From Tridacna crocea (taxonomy: Eukaryota; Mollusca; Bivalvia; Cardiida; Cardiidae): 64,000 nucleotides of DNA. Each line of letters begins with the position of its first letter. Positions within the stretch are counted from its first letter, which is position 1. Made by a program: the position numbers and the translations under genes. Below are positions 46,853 to 57,641 of the stretch, piece after piece. The notes under the pieces were generated by a model. It made no database searches. It was not told where the DNA came from and was given only the letters and a program-made list of their open reading frames with translations. The DNA is taken from positions 58,601,159 to 58,665,158 of the forward strand of contig OX031059.1 in the NCBI GenBank assembly GCA_943736015.1, in the 5' to 3' direction.

Positions 46853-49004
46853 AATCAAAGTACTGAAAGTACTGTTAGAAGGCGAGTTTAGAATATAGGC
46901 ATAACATATTGAAATACATTTTCCTGTACTTGAATCGCCTCTCCTGATACAGCAAAGTCTATAGGGTTGTGCAATGTTCCTGTGGAATGAAGACCAGTTT
47001 ACAATCCTGAGTTTTAACAAACTTGAAGAAGGCTTGTGAAAATATGTTGAAAAAAATTAAAACAAATGGACTTTACTGAAACTCCTTTCCATTTCATTTG
47101 AAGGAAAAGTTTTATGTGATAGCAAAGAGTTTTAATTTGCTGTTACCCGTATATGTTTTTACGTTGTACAGAAACTTAGATGTAACCCTCTATTACCCCA
47201 ATAATGAGTTTAAAAGGTCTAGGAAGAAGGCTTGAGAACTTTTGGTCAGAAATTGAGAACATGGTGCTAATTGACATTTTTTCCTTTTCCTAAAATGTCT
47301 TCCATCCTATTTCATACAGGTTCCATCAATGGTGCCAGATCAAAAAGTTGCTACCTGAAAATGCATTCAATTTTGGAAAGTCTGAATTTTTTTCTTCGTG
47401 TAAAGAGTCAAGAAAATTTCTCCTTTTCAAAATTAAGTTTTTAAATGGCCTCTTTTTCAGGGTTGTTAAAACTGTACTTGATAGGGTATGGTAAAGGATT
47501 AAAGAATAGTTTTTGCTTGAAAATGCAATCAATTTTGATAGATCTAGAACTGTTACTCTGTAATGAGATGATTAATTTCTTGAAAGTCTTTACCATTTTA
47601 TTCCATGGATAATTTTATTGAGAGAGTAAAGAGTTTTTAGAAAGGTATATTTTAGAGTATAGAAACTGAGATTCGGCCTGTTAGATCACAATACTGACTT
47701 TCAACAATGTTGAAGTAGAGGATTTTCAAAGTATTGCAGGAAAAGTAGCAAATAATGATAATCAACCTTTTGTTTGACTTTCCTACAATGTTTTCCATCT
47801 TAGTAACCCTTTACAAAACCCTTCAGAAAATAACAAAAAATTAGGGCCGTCTACATTAAAGCAATCAGCAGATAATAAGTTAAGAGCAGCTGGAAATGTG
47901 CCGTTTGGCTGGGAAAAAGTACAAAACATAGTGGTAAAAAGAGAAAATAGTGGTGACTAGGGTTTTTTTTTTTTTTTCCTTTTCCAAAAGTATTTTGAAA
48001 CTTGTTTTCCTTTGAGGTTGTCAAAAATTGCAGTGTCGCTCAGTTAAAAGGCTTTTTTTTTTTTTTATATGTTTACCATTTTATTTGAATATACTTTATC
48101 AAGACTGAAAAAGACTTTCAAAACAAACGACTTCCAATGTTCAAAACGGAGATTTAACATTTAGATTACAATAAATGTGCTGGGTTCTAATGACGTTAAA
48201 ATATGGGGGTTTTTAGAAAGGGAAAGGTATTTTGAAAGCATGCAGGTAGATGAGAAAATACTGGCAACGAACATTTTCTCCGTTTTGCGCAATGTTTATC
48301 ATCCTATCAAGGATAACCAACCAACATCATTTGACGGTTGACTTCTTAGGTCCTATGAGGAACGTTGGAAGGTGTTCTTCGTTTATACGATTCTTGTAAT
48401 CTATGACTCTGTTAACACTTATACTAGAGTGCTGGATTGATGAAAATGGCATTTTATACCTCGGGAAAAATGCTTAATTATTGCAATCTCGCTGTTTTGG
48501 TCGGGTTATTACAATATAGCTAATCCGACATAAGATTGCATATTCTGTGCAGACTATAGAATCGTCTGTCTTGTCTTCAAAAATAGACAGGCGTGAAAAA
48601 CGATTTAAGGGTTCATTGACATTAACGCTTGTCTTTCATTAATCCCGCGTAACCGGAATGTACGTTCAGCTTGTCGGCAAACATGAAAGCAAAATGATTG
48701 CCAACTCGTCAATATTGAGATACACCCTATTCCTTTGTTCGACAAAAATATATTGTGCACAGTTACACAGATACAGGCCCTTGGTCAGTGTTCTTAGAAA
48801 ATCATGAGCACGTCCGATGCACTCTATGACAGTGGGATCCCAGTCAAGTTAATTTTATCATTGTGTTATTCAGTTTTGGAAAAAAGTGTATAGTTGAAGG
48901 AAATTCTTTCGAGGAAAATAAATGGGAATATATAAGGTAAAGATTTCAGTTCTAATAATGATGGAGGTAAGTGATTATGATAACAATTCATTGCGATAAG
49001 CGTT
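46853..49004. other. Intergenic stretch with decayed MITE remnants
   Basis: Weak MITE similarity near 47.26-47.50, 47.72-47.80 and 47.83-48.05 kb (for example ACTAGGGTTTTTTTT beside AAAGTATTTTGAAAC). AATCAAAGTACTGAAAGTAC begins at 46855. No gene. Confidence 0.4.
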
Positions 49005-49240
49005 TATTCTTTACCTGACAAAGAAATTTCAGACTAAGTTGAAATTCAAAGCACTGATTCATACAGATGACAAATTCAGGGTGACCCAAATTAGCGACTA
49101 TATTTGTTCTTGATAGGGTAGAAACATTGTAGTAAAATGAAAAAAAAAATGCCGGTTTTCGATTGTAATTTCCCCTCTCCTCTCGATGTTTTTAAAAGCT
49201 TGATTTTCAGAGTCGTTTCAAGTGAGCGGTAAAGGGTTAA
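49005..49240 (+). repeat. MITE copy, diverged
   Basis: ATTCTTTACCTGACAAAGAA to GAGCGGTAAAGGGTTAA; hairpin decayed. Confidence 0.75.
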
Positions 49241-49698
49241 ATATTTATGAAAAATTGCTGAACATTAAGCAACGTGACGACCGAAAGAAGAAGTTAAAAT
49301 TCTTTGCATGTTAAAACGGATACAGATCATGTTATTGTCATTTTTGACGTAGTAAAATCCGATCATACTCGTATATAAGGAAAGAGGTGATCAGACTGGA
49401 ACCCAGGCTATACATCGGTACATCATACTGACCAGAACTACTTCGAAATGACACATCTGTTGTGATTTCAACTGATTTACCCTTTTCTTTTCACGGGTCT
49501 CCAGAACCAAAACTCGGCCACGCCGATGTGTAACAATAACCTAGTCATTAATCATAAAGTCAAGCACAACTTTGATAAAAGAAAAATATTTCTTTGAAAG
49601 AGAAAATTTTATTTAAACACTTGATGATTCAAAGGAATTTATTTCATTGAAATTTTACTTCTCACAAAGACAGAATAAGGTTGCCAACAGAGGAAAGG

Positions 49699-49856
49699 GT
49701 GAACTGGCCACCGTTGTATACCGTGTATTACAACAGGCACAAGCTAATCGTACCGTGCCCTGTGATTGGATAATTGATACGGCCAATGAAACGGCTCGAT
49801 ACATATATCGAGTAACCTGACAATTGAACTGGCCACCGTTGTATACCGTGTATTGG
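49699..49856. repeat. Direct repeats flanking a duplicated 97-bp segment
   Basis: AACTGGCCACCGTTGTATAC occurs at 49699 and 49827. The intervening 49729-49825 is present again at 52279-52376 with one visible substitution (CTCGATACAT versus CTCGAAACAT). Confidence 0.85.
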
Positions 49857-50511
49857 TAGCAGTACACGGTTTGTCGGCTAAACTCGTCTCGGTCCGCCAT
49901 ACGCCGAACTGAACTTCCTCAAACAAAGGTCTATATAGTCAGCCTGAAATTATAAGGAGCACTTAAATGCAACAGCACAATCCTAATTCTTTAGATTTTG
50001 TCAATAAATCATGTTCAAGTGGTGAAATAGTGATATCAATGATCAATATAAGCAAGTCACATGGTTGGAAAAAAACTGAAAAAAAATTGCCATTTTAGCC
50101 TATATTCCAAAATTCACAAAATCCAAACCCAGGGAGCTAGCCTGAAAATGCCAAGCTGAATTGAAACTCCAAACAACACATAATCTGGGGATGAAATCCA
50201 AAATAGCACATTACCATGCCGTTTTTTCGCAATCTTTCGTGCCCTGACCCTACCCTTGTTTTCTCCCCTAAAAACAGCCGCTCGCTCCGTGACCCCTCAC
50301 TTTCGCATTTGGGGTCAAAACTATAGAACAAAGAAGGAAAGGTCATGACCCCCTGTTTCACATACAAATTAAATGCTTCTTTTCCTTAATCTAACACAAT
50401 TCATGGGGGTAATAACTACTCTTCTTATCAAAATTGCATTAAAAACCTACCTTACTCACTTATTTCTAATTTTGACCCTGGCCAATTCGAAGCAAACTGT
50501 TTACTTGTGCC
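49855..50511 (+). repeat. Recent duplication, copy 1 (657 bp)
   Basis: GGTAGCAGTACACGGTTTGT to TTACTTGTGCC. Nearly identical to 51624-52279 in direct orientation; the only difference I can see is one A in a homopolymer. The ORFs inside are identical in both copies and not recognisable. Confidence 0.92.
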
Positions 50512-51623
50512 TTAAGGCAGAAATGAATTTTTTCAAAAATGCCAAAAAACACTTTAAACAGTCTAAACAAGTAACTTGCCTTGTTACTCACTGATATAAA
50601 CCAGCAGAATGGGACTCAGTTACACAGAACTCATTTCAAATGGATTCTTAACCCTTATGCAAATAAGAATATTTTACCCCATTTTACTGGCAATTTGAGC
50701 TCAAAGACAAGTCTTAGGAGAAGAACTGGAATTTTACTTTCACAACCTCAGGCAAGATTCTATTGTCTTTCTGGACATTAATCTTACCTCAGGTACTTGT
50801 ACAGTTGCAAAACCACTGGTTCTTCCCTATCTTGGGTTCCATTTCTGTTAAAACTGTCACTTCTCTTAACATACCATGCCAAACTGCCTGTTTGTTACAT
50901 TAAAAAAATTCTAATAATTAGAATTTTAGAAACTGCTTCAACAAGTTAAAGACATGAGCAACTTGCAAAACATATGAAAAACAAATATAAGACAAAAACT
51001 GAACCCTTTTATATGACAAGTGATCAACATTGAGGCATAATTTGTTTGGACACAAATGTACATATATTTGTAACGACAAAGCTGAATCAGACTTTTCTTG
51101 ACAAAGTATGTAAGTCGATAAACCAGCAGTTTCGAACTTTTAATGTAAACCAAAACTAGGTATACGCCAAAGCCACATATACCGGTCAGGACGGTCCTAA
51201 CTACACATTCGTCATGGCCCAGAGACTCGCCGGATAGAACATTTCGGTCCATGACAACTCTTTTCGGACACAATAGAGAACTGAAGAATGCTCTGACCAT
51301 GTAGGTATGTAGATCTGTTCCCCCAATAGCAGAAATAGTCTAAATCCACCAGAATTGCCTAAATCATACTGGTTTCAAGCAAAACATCTCTGGAAAAGTT
51401 CAAAAATAGCGAAATCAGGCAACATGACGTCAAGCGCCAAATTCGCCAAATTTGCATTTTTCCGAATGTCGACTTACCTCCCTTCTTTGAATCAATATCA
51501 GCCGAAATTCACAATCTTAGGATCAACTTGTATACTATTTTCAGTCTGGGAATTGATGGAATTACTAGACTAAATGCAATTTGTGGTCAAAATACAAACT
51601 TTATAAACTGCCACTTACCTTAA
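50512..51623. other. Spacer between duplicated copies
   Basis: Begins TTAAGGCAG and ends CCTTAAGG. AT-rich, with a minus-strand 120-codon frame (50938-51300) of hydrophobic, low-confidence composition. No gene recognised. Confidence 0.4.
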
Positions 51624-52279
51624 GGTAGCAGTACACGGTTTGTCGGCTAAACTCGTCTCGGTCCGCCATACGCCGAACTGAACTTCCTCAAACAAAGGTC
51701 TATATAGTCAGCCTGAAATTATAAGGAGCACTTAAATGCAACAGCACAATCCTAATTCTTTAGATTTTGTCAATAAATCATGTTCAAGTGGTGAAATAGT
51801 GATATCAATGATCAATATAAGCAAGTCACATGGTTGGAAAAAAACTGAAAAAAATTGCCATTTTAGCCTATATTCCAAAATTCACAAAATCCAAACCCAG
51901 GGAGCTAGCCTGAAAATGCCAAGCTGAATTGAAACTCCAAACAACACATAATCTGGGGATGAAATCCAAAATAGCACATTACCATGCCGTTTTTTCGCAA
52001 TCTTTCGTGCCCTGACCCTACCCTTGTTTTCTCCCCTAAAAACAGCCGCTCGCTCCGTGACCCCTCACTTTCGCATTTGGGGTCAAAACTATAGAACAAA
52101 GAAGGAAAGGTCATGACCCCCTGTTTCACATACAAATTAAATGCTTCTTTTCCTTAATCTAACACAATTCATGGGGGTAATAACTACTCTTCTTATCAAA
52201 ATTGCATTAAAAACCTACCTTACTCACTTATTTCTAATTTTGACCCTGGCCAATTCGAAGCAAACTGTTTACTTGTGCC
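51624..52279 (+). repeat. Recent duplication, copy 2 (656 bp)
   Basis: Direct copy of 49855-50511, offset 1769 bp. Preceded by CTTACCTTAA, and followed directly by a copy of the 49729-49825 segment. Confidence 0.92.
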
Positions 52280-52370
52280 ATTACAACAGGCACAAGCTAA
52301 TCGTACCGTGCCCTGTGATTGGATAATTGATACGGCCAATGAAACGGCTCGAAACATATATCGAGTAACC

Positions 52371-52620
52371 TGACAATGTGCTCAGTTGACTTTATTTCAT
52401 TCTTAGTTTGATTACTATGTTATTAATAAATAATAGAATACAGGTATTCATAGAGCATAATTTATAACTTTCAGATAAAAGGACCTTTTCCATCTAGAAT
52501 GATCTTTTTTTTTTTAATAAAAAGGAGAGGGAAATATGAACATTTCATTGTGAGAAAAGGAGAAACTACTTGTAAGAAGCAATTTCTCCTTTTCTCACAA
52601 ATTTTTCTACCCTATATAGT
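52371..52620 (+). repeat. 250-bp segment duplicated at 53532
   Basis: TGACAATGTGCTCAGTTGAC to CTACCCTATATA; carries the hairpin half of a MITE (GAGAAAAGGAGAAACTACTT). Confidence 0.88.
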
Positions 52621-52713
52621 ACTTATTTTCAATTTAAATGCTCTTTAAAATGTCGTCTGCAATTTGTTTCAATTTGGACTAGTCTAAAATTTGGTCGTCT
52701 GGTAATGGGTTAA
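52535..52713 (-). repeat. MITE copy, partial
   Basis: Hairpin AAAAGGAGAAACTACTTGTAA through GTCGTCTGGTAATGGGTTAA; left end missing. Confidence 0.8.
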
Positions 52714-53531
52714 TTAGATACTTTTATTTCAAATCCTCTCTAAATTCTTTATTCATTTAATTTTTTGACTATTAGACATCTGAACAACTGAGTAATACAT
52801 AAATATTCGGCAAGCAATTTCCCCCCCCCCTTTTAATTTTTTCCCCCCAAACAGTTGTTAGTAAATGTTGAAACATGCTTCTTTATTCCTTACAAAACAA
52901 GGAAATATTAAATGTTAAGGGATAATTAAATGATAATTACGACACCACATGTGTTTTATTGCCCCTAGGCTTATCTCTGCAGGCTTCTTGAAAGGGACAA
53001 CAGACTTTAATCTTTGAGAATTGCAAACCTACAATTCAATTTATAAGATAATTGATTATCTTATTACCCTTTCTGCTTTATCAAGTACAAACTTGTGCAT
53101 TATATTTGTTATTTTGATGTTAATTTTTTTAGTAAAAGTTCAACGTCAGCACTTGAAAATTTTTCATGTATTCATTAATTTAGCTTTTATTATAAACATA
53201 ATAATCAAATAATACTCTTATAATCATTAACATTTTTTTTTTTCTATCAAATTTTAGACATTCAGCTATTATTTGTTGAAATGATACCATGCATAAGTAA
53301 TTATATTATGATCACAAAACAATCACTTTAAAAGACAGTAATATTAAAAATTATTTTCATAGCTATTGCTTTTTACACCCACCAAAAACATACACACAAA
53401 ATCAAGAGACGCTACTCTAAGTTACTACTTGCACAGTTACCTCGCATAATACGGGCAGAATTCGCCCCGTTTCGATTAGCCTGTACCGGTCCCTATACAC
53501 GTAGTGTATCAGGGGAGGTAACCAGTCTACC
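52714..53531. other. AT-rich spacer
   Basis: C and T runs (about 52819-52848), no gene seen. 53440-53530 is GC-richer (GTACCGGTCCCTATACACGT) and unassigned. Confidence 0.4.
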
Positions 53532-53785
53532 TGACAATGTGCTCAGTTGACTTTATTTCATTCTTATTTTGATTACATGTATTATGTTATTAATACATAA
53601 TAGAATACAGGTATTCATAGAGCACAATTTATAACTTTCAGATAAAAGGACCTTTTCCATCTAGAATGATCATTTTTTTTAAATAAAAAGGAGAGGGAAA
53701 TCTGAACATTCCATTGTGAGAAAAGGAGAAACTACTTGTAACAAGCAATTTCTCCTTTTCTCACAAATTTTTCTATCCTATATAA
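53532..53785 (+). repeat. 254-bp segment, second copy
   Basis: Direct copy of 52371-52620 with small indels, ending CTATCCTATATAA just before the palindrome of the viral-like cassette. Confidence 0.88.
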
Positions 53786-53792
53786 GTAGAAT

Positions 53793-53862
53793 AATATGAG
53801 GAGCGATGTATCCTCGGGGGATAAATTTGGGGATAATTCCGGGATACATCGCTCCTCATATT
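53793..53862. repeat. Palindrome at the left edge of the virus-like cassette
   Basis: AATATGAGGAGCGATGTATCC (53793-53813) pairs perfectly with 53842-53862 around a 28-nt GGGGATAA-rich loop. It could be the terminal hairpin of the element or an upstream regulatory structure. No counterpart was seen downstream to 64 kb. Confidence 0.8.
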
Positions 53863-53869
53863 CCTTCAA

Positions 53870-54037
53870 TGACGTCACTTCCTGTTTATCTCTTGATGAC
53901 GTCATACGGCGCCAAATCTGCTCTTTTTATCCCTAACCAGTTTATCCCCTGAAAGCCATCACTTCCTGCCCGGTTTATCCCCCCGATGACGTCACTCGGC
54001 GCCATTTCTGCTTCTTTTTATCCTTTGATAACGTCAC
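53870..54037 (+). promoter_or_regulatory. CRE-rich upstream region of the cassette
   Basis: Perfect TGACGTCA octamers at 53870, 53897 and 53987 and a partial site AACGTCAC at 54030. They are interspersed with TTTATCCC boxes and a repeated CGGCGCCA motif (53907 and 53997), giving a ~90-bp duplicated module. TGACGTCA is the binding site of CREB/ATF factors. This suggests a host-factor-driven promoter. Confidence 0.6.
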
Positions 54038-54126
54038 GAAACTTCAGTTCTACTCTTCTTTTATCCCTTGATAAAATCGTGTGACTTTTGGAACTTTTTT
54101 GCTTGAATTGTTTAGATAATAGCGGG

Positions 54127-54133
54127 TATTTAA
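54127..54133 (+). promoter_or_regulatory. Possible TATA box of the integrase transcript
   Basis: TATTTAA 53 nt before the ATG at 54186; position and sequence are plausible but not proof. Confidence 0.35.
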
Positions 54134-54185
54134 CAGACTGAAGGCGGAATTACTTTCATTACACTGTCATTACACTGTGATAAAC

Positions 54186-55293
54186 ATGGATAAGGATGCT
54201 ATACTAAAGGAATATTACTTCAGACCTGTACATCCTGCCGTATACGCTGGACCTGATAAGTTGTTGAAAGTGCTTCAGAAAAAGTACCCTGGAGTGTTTA
54301 CTCGTAGTTATATCTCTCAGTGGTTGAGTAATCAAGACTCGTATGCTTTGCAAAAACCCGTTCGTCATAGATTTAAGACAGCTAATGTGAGGGTAACGAC
54401 CATTAACGAGCAATGGGATATTGATCTTTTGTCGGTTTTGAATTTGAGCGACGACAACGATTCAGTGCGGTATCTTCTTTTTTCGATTGACATTTTGAGT
54501 AGGAAACTACGCGTGCAGCCTCTCAAAAACAAGACGGCAAAATTTGTCTTGGAGGGTATGAAAGCAATGATTAAAGATGTTAAACCTCAAAAGATTGGAG
54601 CAGATAAAGGGTCCGAATTTGTGAATCAGTGGTTTAAAAAGTTGATGAAGAAGGAAAACATTTATTTTTTTACCACACAAAATCCACCCAAAGCCAATTA
54701 CGTGGAACGAGTGCAAAGAACAATCAAGACGGCTCTTTATCGTTACATGAGGCGCAATGGTACTTATCGTTACATCGACATTTTGGGTGATATCGTTGCT
54801 AATTACAACAATACCCCTCACCGAAGTCTAAACAACTTATCGCCAAATCAAGTCAATAAAGCCAATGAAGCTGATATGTGGGCGTTTATCTATTTGAAAA
54901 AACAGCCAAGAGTAAAAACCAAACCTGTTTTCTTCTTCAAAGAGGGGGATTTTGTGCGCATCAGTTTTACAAAAGCGCCATTTCGTAGGGCTTATCAGGA
55001 ACAATATACATCTGAAGTGTTTCGAGTATCAAGAAGATTGCTCAAGCCAGGGATTCCTATGTACAGACTAAATTATTTAAAGAACGATAGTATAAAAGGG
55101 TTATTTTATTCGAACGAATTACAAAAAAGTGGATAAGGACGAGAACAGTCTTTGGTTCACAGAGAAAATACTGCGCAGACAACGAAAAAACAAAAAGTTA
55201 CAGTATTTTGTAAAGTGGCAGGGTTTTCCAGATACATTTAATAGTTGGATAGATGCCAGCGACGTTAAAGAAACAGAAAACAGAAAGCTGTAA
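54186..55293 (+). pseudogene. Polinton-type integrase with frameshifted chromodomain
   Basis: A retroviral-like integrase that would insert the element into chromatin. The ATG at 54186 (context AAACATGG) is preferred over the upstream GTG. From it, an N-terminal segment HPAVYAGPDKL with no HHCC finger precedes the rve core: W77-D-I-D80, then ADKGSEF with D140, then YVERVQRT with E174 (33 residues between the last two). YNNTPHRSLNNLSP closes the core. A C-terminal barrel-like region (FFFKEGDFVRIS) follows. The frame stops at TAA 55134, but +1 from it (55132-55293) a chromodomain continues (YFVKWQGFPDTFNSWI). The likely cause is one extra A in the A-run at 55122-55127. Order and family resemble C. 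elegans transposon-derived F54H12.3. The catalytic core is intact, the targeting domain is detached. Confidence 0.9.
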
Positions 55294-55295
55294 AC

Positions 55296-55724
55296 ATGGA
55301 CCGTTACATTTATGTGCAAAGCAATGAGAGTGATACCCTTTTCACGGATAACGAGGTGACAAACTTCAGAGTACAGTTGAAATATCCACTGCAACTGCCC
55401 GGAATATGGAAAGTGGCTTTGGTCAAATTCCATGCAACTGAGAAAACGAAATCGAGAGCGGATGATGGGTTATATATTTATTCCGACTTGTATAAGGAAA
55501 GCATCGCTGGAGGCGAAGAACGTCCGTTATTACGACGTTTAGAAAAAAGTACTAGAAGTACATGGGATTATATTTTGAGCACTCCTTTTTATGTTAACGT
55601 TGCTAAAAATGAAGTTCGGGAATTCACTATCTATATAAAAGGAGAAAACGAATCGACAAAGATAGACTTAAGAGATCCAGTGCGATTAACGTTACATTTG
55701 AGGCGGTACCCGTTTTTGTCGTAA
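55296..55724 (+). CDS. Probable minor capsid (penton-like) protein
   Basis: 142 residues, intact from ATG 55296 (three nucleotides after the chromodomain stop) to TAA. Beginning MDRYIYVQSNESD, with FRVQLKYPLQLPGIWKVALV (residues 26-45) and RLTLHLRRYPF at the end; the composition is beta-rich throughout with no membrane segment. It resembles a short version of uncharacterised proteins that sit beside F54H12.2-like genes in cnidarian and mollusc genomes. A minor capsid or penton role is inferred from gene order and beta-rich pattern only. It is the only structural gene here without a visible break. Confidence 0.6.
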   Translation: MDRYIYVQSNESDTLFTDNEVTNFRVQLKYPLQLPGIWKVALVKFHATEKTKSRADDGLYIYSDLYKESIAGGEERPLLRRLEKSTRSTWDYILSTPFYVNVAKNEVREFTIYIKGENESTKIDLRDPVRLTLHLRRYPFLS

Positions 55725-55726
55725 TA

Positions 55727-56160
55727 ATGAAACTTTATGTACCAAATCCACAAAAGTGGACTGATTTCTTCGATCGTGTGAGTACTGGAAAAACGTCTTT
55801 AAACCAGTCAGGAGCTGGGAGGAAACCGCGGGTTATTACGGTTGATCAATTAAAACCAGTGGAAGATAAGCAGTTGTCCATTAAAGCCGTCATACTCACA
55901 GAACAGACCACAGCACAGGCGAAGTCGGAATTAGAGAGAAAGAATATTAATCCTAAGACAATTGAAAACATGTTTCAGTCGACCTCTGGAGAAAGTCGAG
56001 ATTAACTTCCGTACGCAAAACTAAACGTCGTCGTGTCGCTGGAAAACGACAGCGTGGTGCAGGATTAAACGGACGTGCATATAGAAAACGCTCTCATAAA
56101 AAGAAAGGACATTCTAAGAAGAGGATTACTAGCAAACGTGACATTTTTGAAATCAAATGA
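55727..56160 (+). pseudogene. Core-like protein with basic tail, frameshifted
   Basis: The ATG is two nucleotides after the previous stop. The first frame (55727-56005, 92 residues) has MKLYVPNPQKWTDFFDRV and an acidic-helical middle. A second frame (55999-56160) supplies a 53-residue Arg/Lys-rich tail (KTKRRRVAGKRQRG, KKKGHSKK) that ends in a stop overlapping the next ATG. The two overlap around 55999-56005, so one indel separates head and tail. Basic tails of this kind suit a DNA-condensing or core protein, as in adenovirus core proteins; this is inference. The same head-plus-basic-tail arrangement is known from F54H12-type loci. Confidence 0.65.
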
Positions 56161-57641
56161 TGTCGACATTTAACGAGGAACAGTTTAAGGAAGGATTAGT
56201 ATCCGAACTTAGTTTGTATGATTTACCGAGTACACAGACCAGTGTCAAAGAATTCAGGGATGAAGAAATTCGACCTATCTCGCAAGTATCATCGGATGGA
56301 CCGTTTGAATTCAGAATCAATGCGCAAAATTCGTTGGACTATTTAGACCTCAAGAATTCACAAATTTACGTGAAATTGAATGTGGAAAAATCGGATGGAA
56401 CACATCTTACGGCAGAAAAGGTGGGTCCTGCCAATTTGTTTTTGCAAAGCTTATTTTCTACGGTAGAAGTGACATTACAAAACGAAGCAACAATCACCTG
56501 GAATTACAATTCCTATAGAGCCTACATCCCGACTCTTCTGAAATACGGACAGGATGCATTATCGAGTCAACTACATACTTAAGGATGGGTGATGGACGAC
56601 ACAGAAAGTCCTGGAGTGACCGACCCTTCTGGCAACAACAACGGGTTATTCGAAAGAGCCAAATGGATCGCTGAATCCAACAGTTTAGACTTGTAAGGAC
56701 CTATTTTTCACGACTTGTGTGAGATCGTTACCTTTTAAATCAAGTGGATGTGAAAATCAAGTTTTATAGAAATCCAGCGAGTTTTGCATTGCTGGCGGCT
56801 GATGCTGCCACGGATTTTAAAATTGTTATACAGGACATTTACGTCATTGCGAGGAAGATCAAGGTCAACCCCGCTGTGATCTATGGTCACTCTCAGATTC
56901 TCGAGAAACAAAACGCTCTTTATCCATACACCAAAAAAAGAAGTTCGTGTCCAGACTATTGCCACTGGAAGCAGTTCATTTATTTAGGACAACATGTTTC
57001 AAGGAAAGCGGCCAGAAACGATAATCGTTGGATTTGTAAAAAGTAAAGCTTTAAATGGAGACTATACTACAAATCCGTTCAATTTTGAACATTGTAATAT
57101 CACGCAAATCACTGTGTACAACGATGGACTCCCAGTGGGTGGTACCCCGATTAAAACGGACTTTTCAAAAGAAAGAAGTGTTGTAATAAGGGCCTTTACC
57201 AATCTCATTCAGAGTGTGGATAAATGGAGACGAAATGAAGGTCTTGCTATAGACAAGAATCATTTTATCAGTGGCAGTACCTTATTCGTATTTCAATCAG
57301 AACCTAACTTTTCTCATCACGGCGAGTATTTGTCTTTGGTGAAGAACGAGAACTCGCAATTAGCTGTTCAGTTTGGCAAAGTACTTTCAGGTAAGAAAAA
57401 AAGTATTTTTTACACTTTCTGAACGGTGTATGACCTCCCCTTTTTATCGTTCCTGCATGTTTATCTCATTTGTAAATTTTATCCAAATGGTTGAGTCTTC
57501 TGATAAATATATTCTTTGCTTTTATACAGAATTCTATTTTTTTTTTTCTTTCTCACAGAGCCAATGACCTGTATCGTATATTCAGAGGGGCCTGCGTACC
57601 TGGAAATTACAAAAGAACGTGACTTAATCTTACAAGCATGA
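56157..57641 (+). pseudogene. F54H12.2-like capsid candidate, broken, one intron
   Basis: The ATG overlaps the preceding stop (ATGA). Family landmarks in order: NAQNSLDYLDLKNSQIYVKL, VGPANLFLQSLFSTVEVTL, YNSYRAYIPTLLKYG, DRYLLNQVDVKI, NALYPYTK, TTNPFNFEHCNITQ, GEYLSLVKNENSQLAVQFGK. After a 168-bp intron (57391-57558) comes CIVYSEGPAYLEI. Breaks: nonsense at 56580 (TAA), 56694 (TAA) and at the TAG near 56981; frame changes near 56722 and in the A-run near 56934. Length across exons, about 440 codons, fits the family. It is annotated elsewhere as 'uncharacterized protein F54H12.2-like'. A jelly-roll capsid role is supported by neighbours, not proved. Not translatable as it stands. Confidence 0.82.
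57391..57558 (+). other. Spliceosomal intron in the capsid candidate
   Basis: Donor TCAG|GTAAGA, T-rich tract TTTTTTTTTCTTTCTCACAG as acceptor, 168 bp, splitting a codon after its first base. Skipping it restores the family C-terminus (exon 57559-57641), whereas reading through meets TGA at 57420. Confidence 0.8.

Noticed and set aside
50938..51300. 120-codon hydrophobic minus-strand ORF between duplicated blocks
   Set aside because: No start context, splice signals or recognisable domain; composition fits AT-rich noise.
53021..53212. 63-codon hydrophobic plus-strand ORF upstream of the cassette
   Set aside because: AT-driven Ile/Leu-rich frame without family features; not part of the compact gene row.
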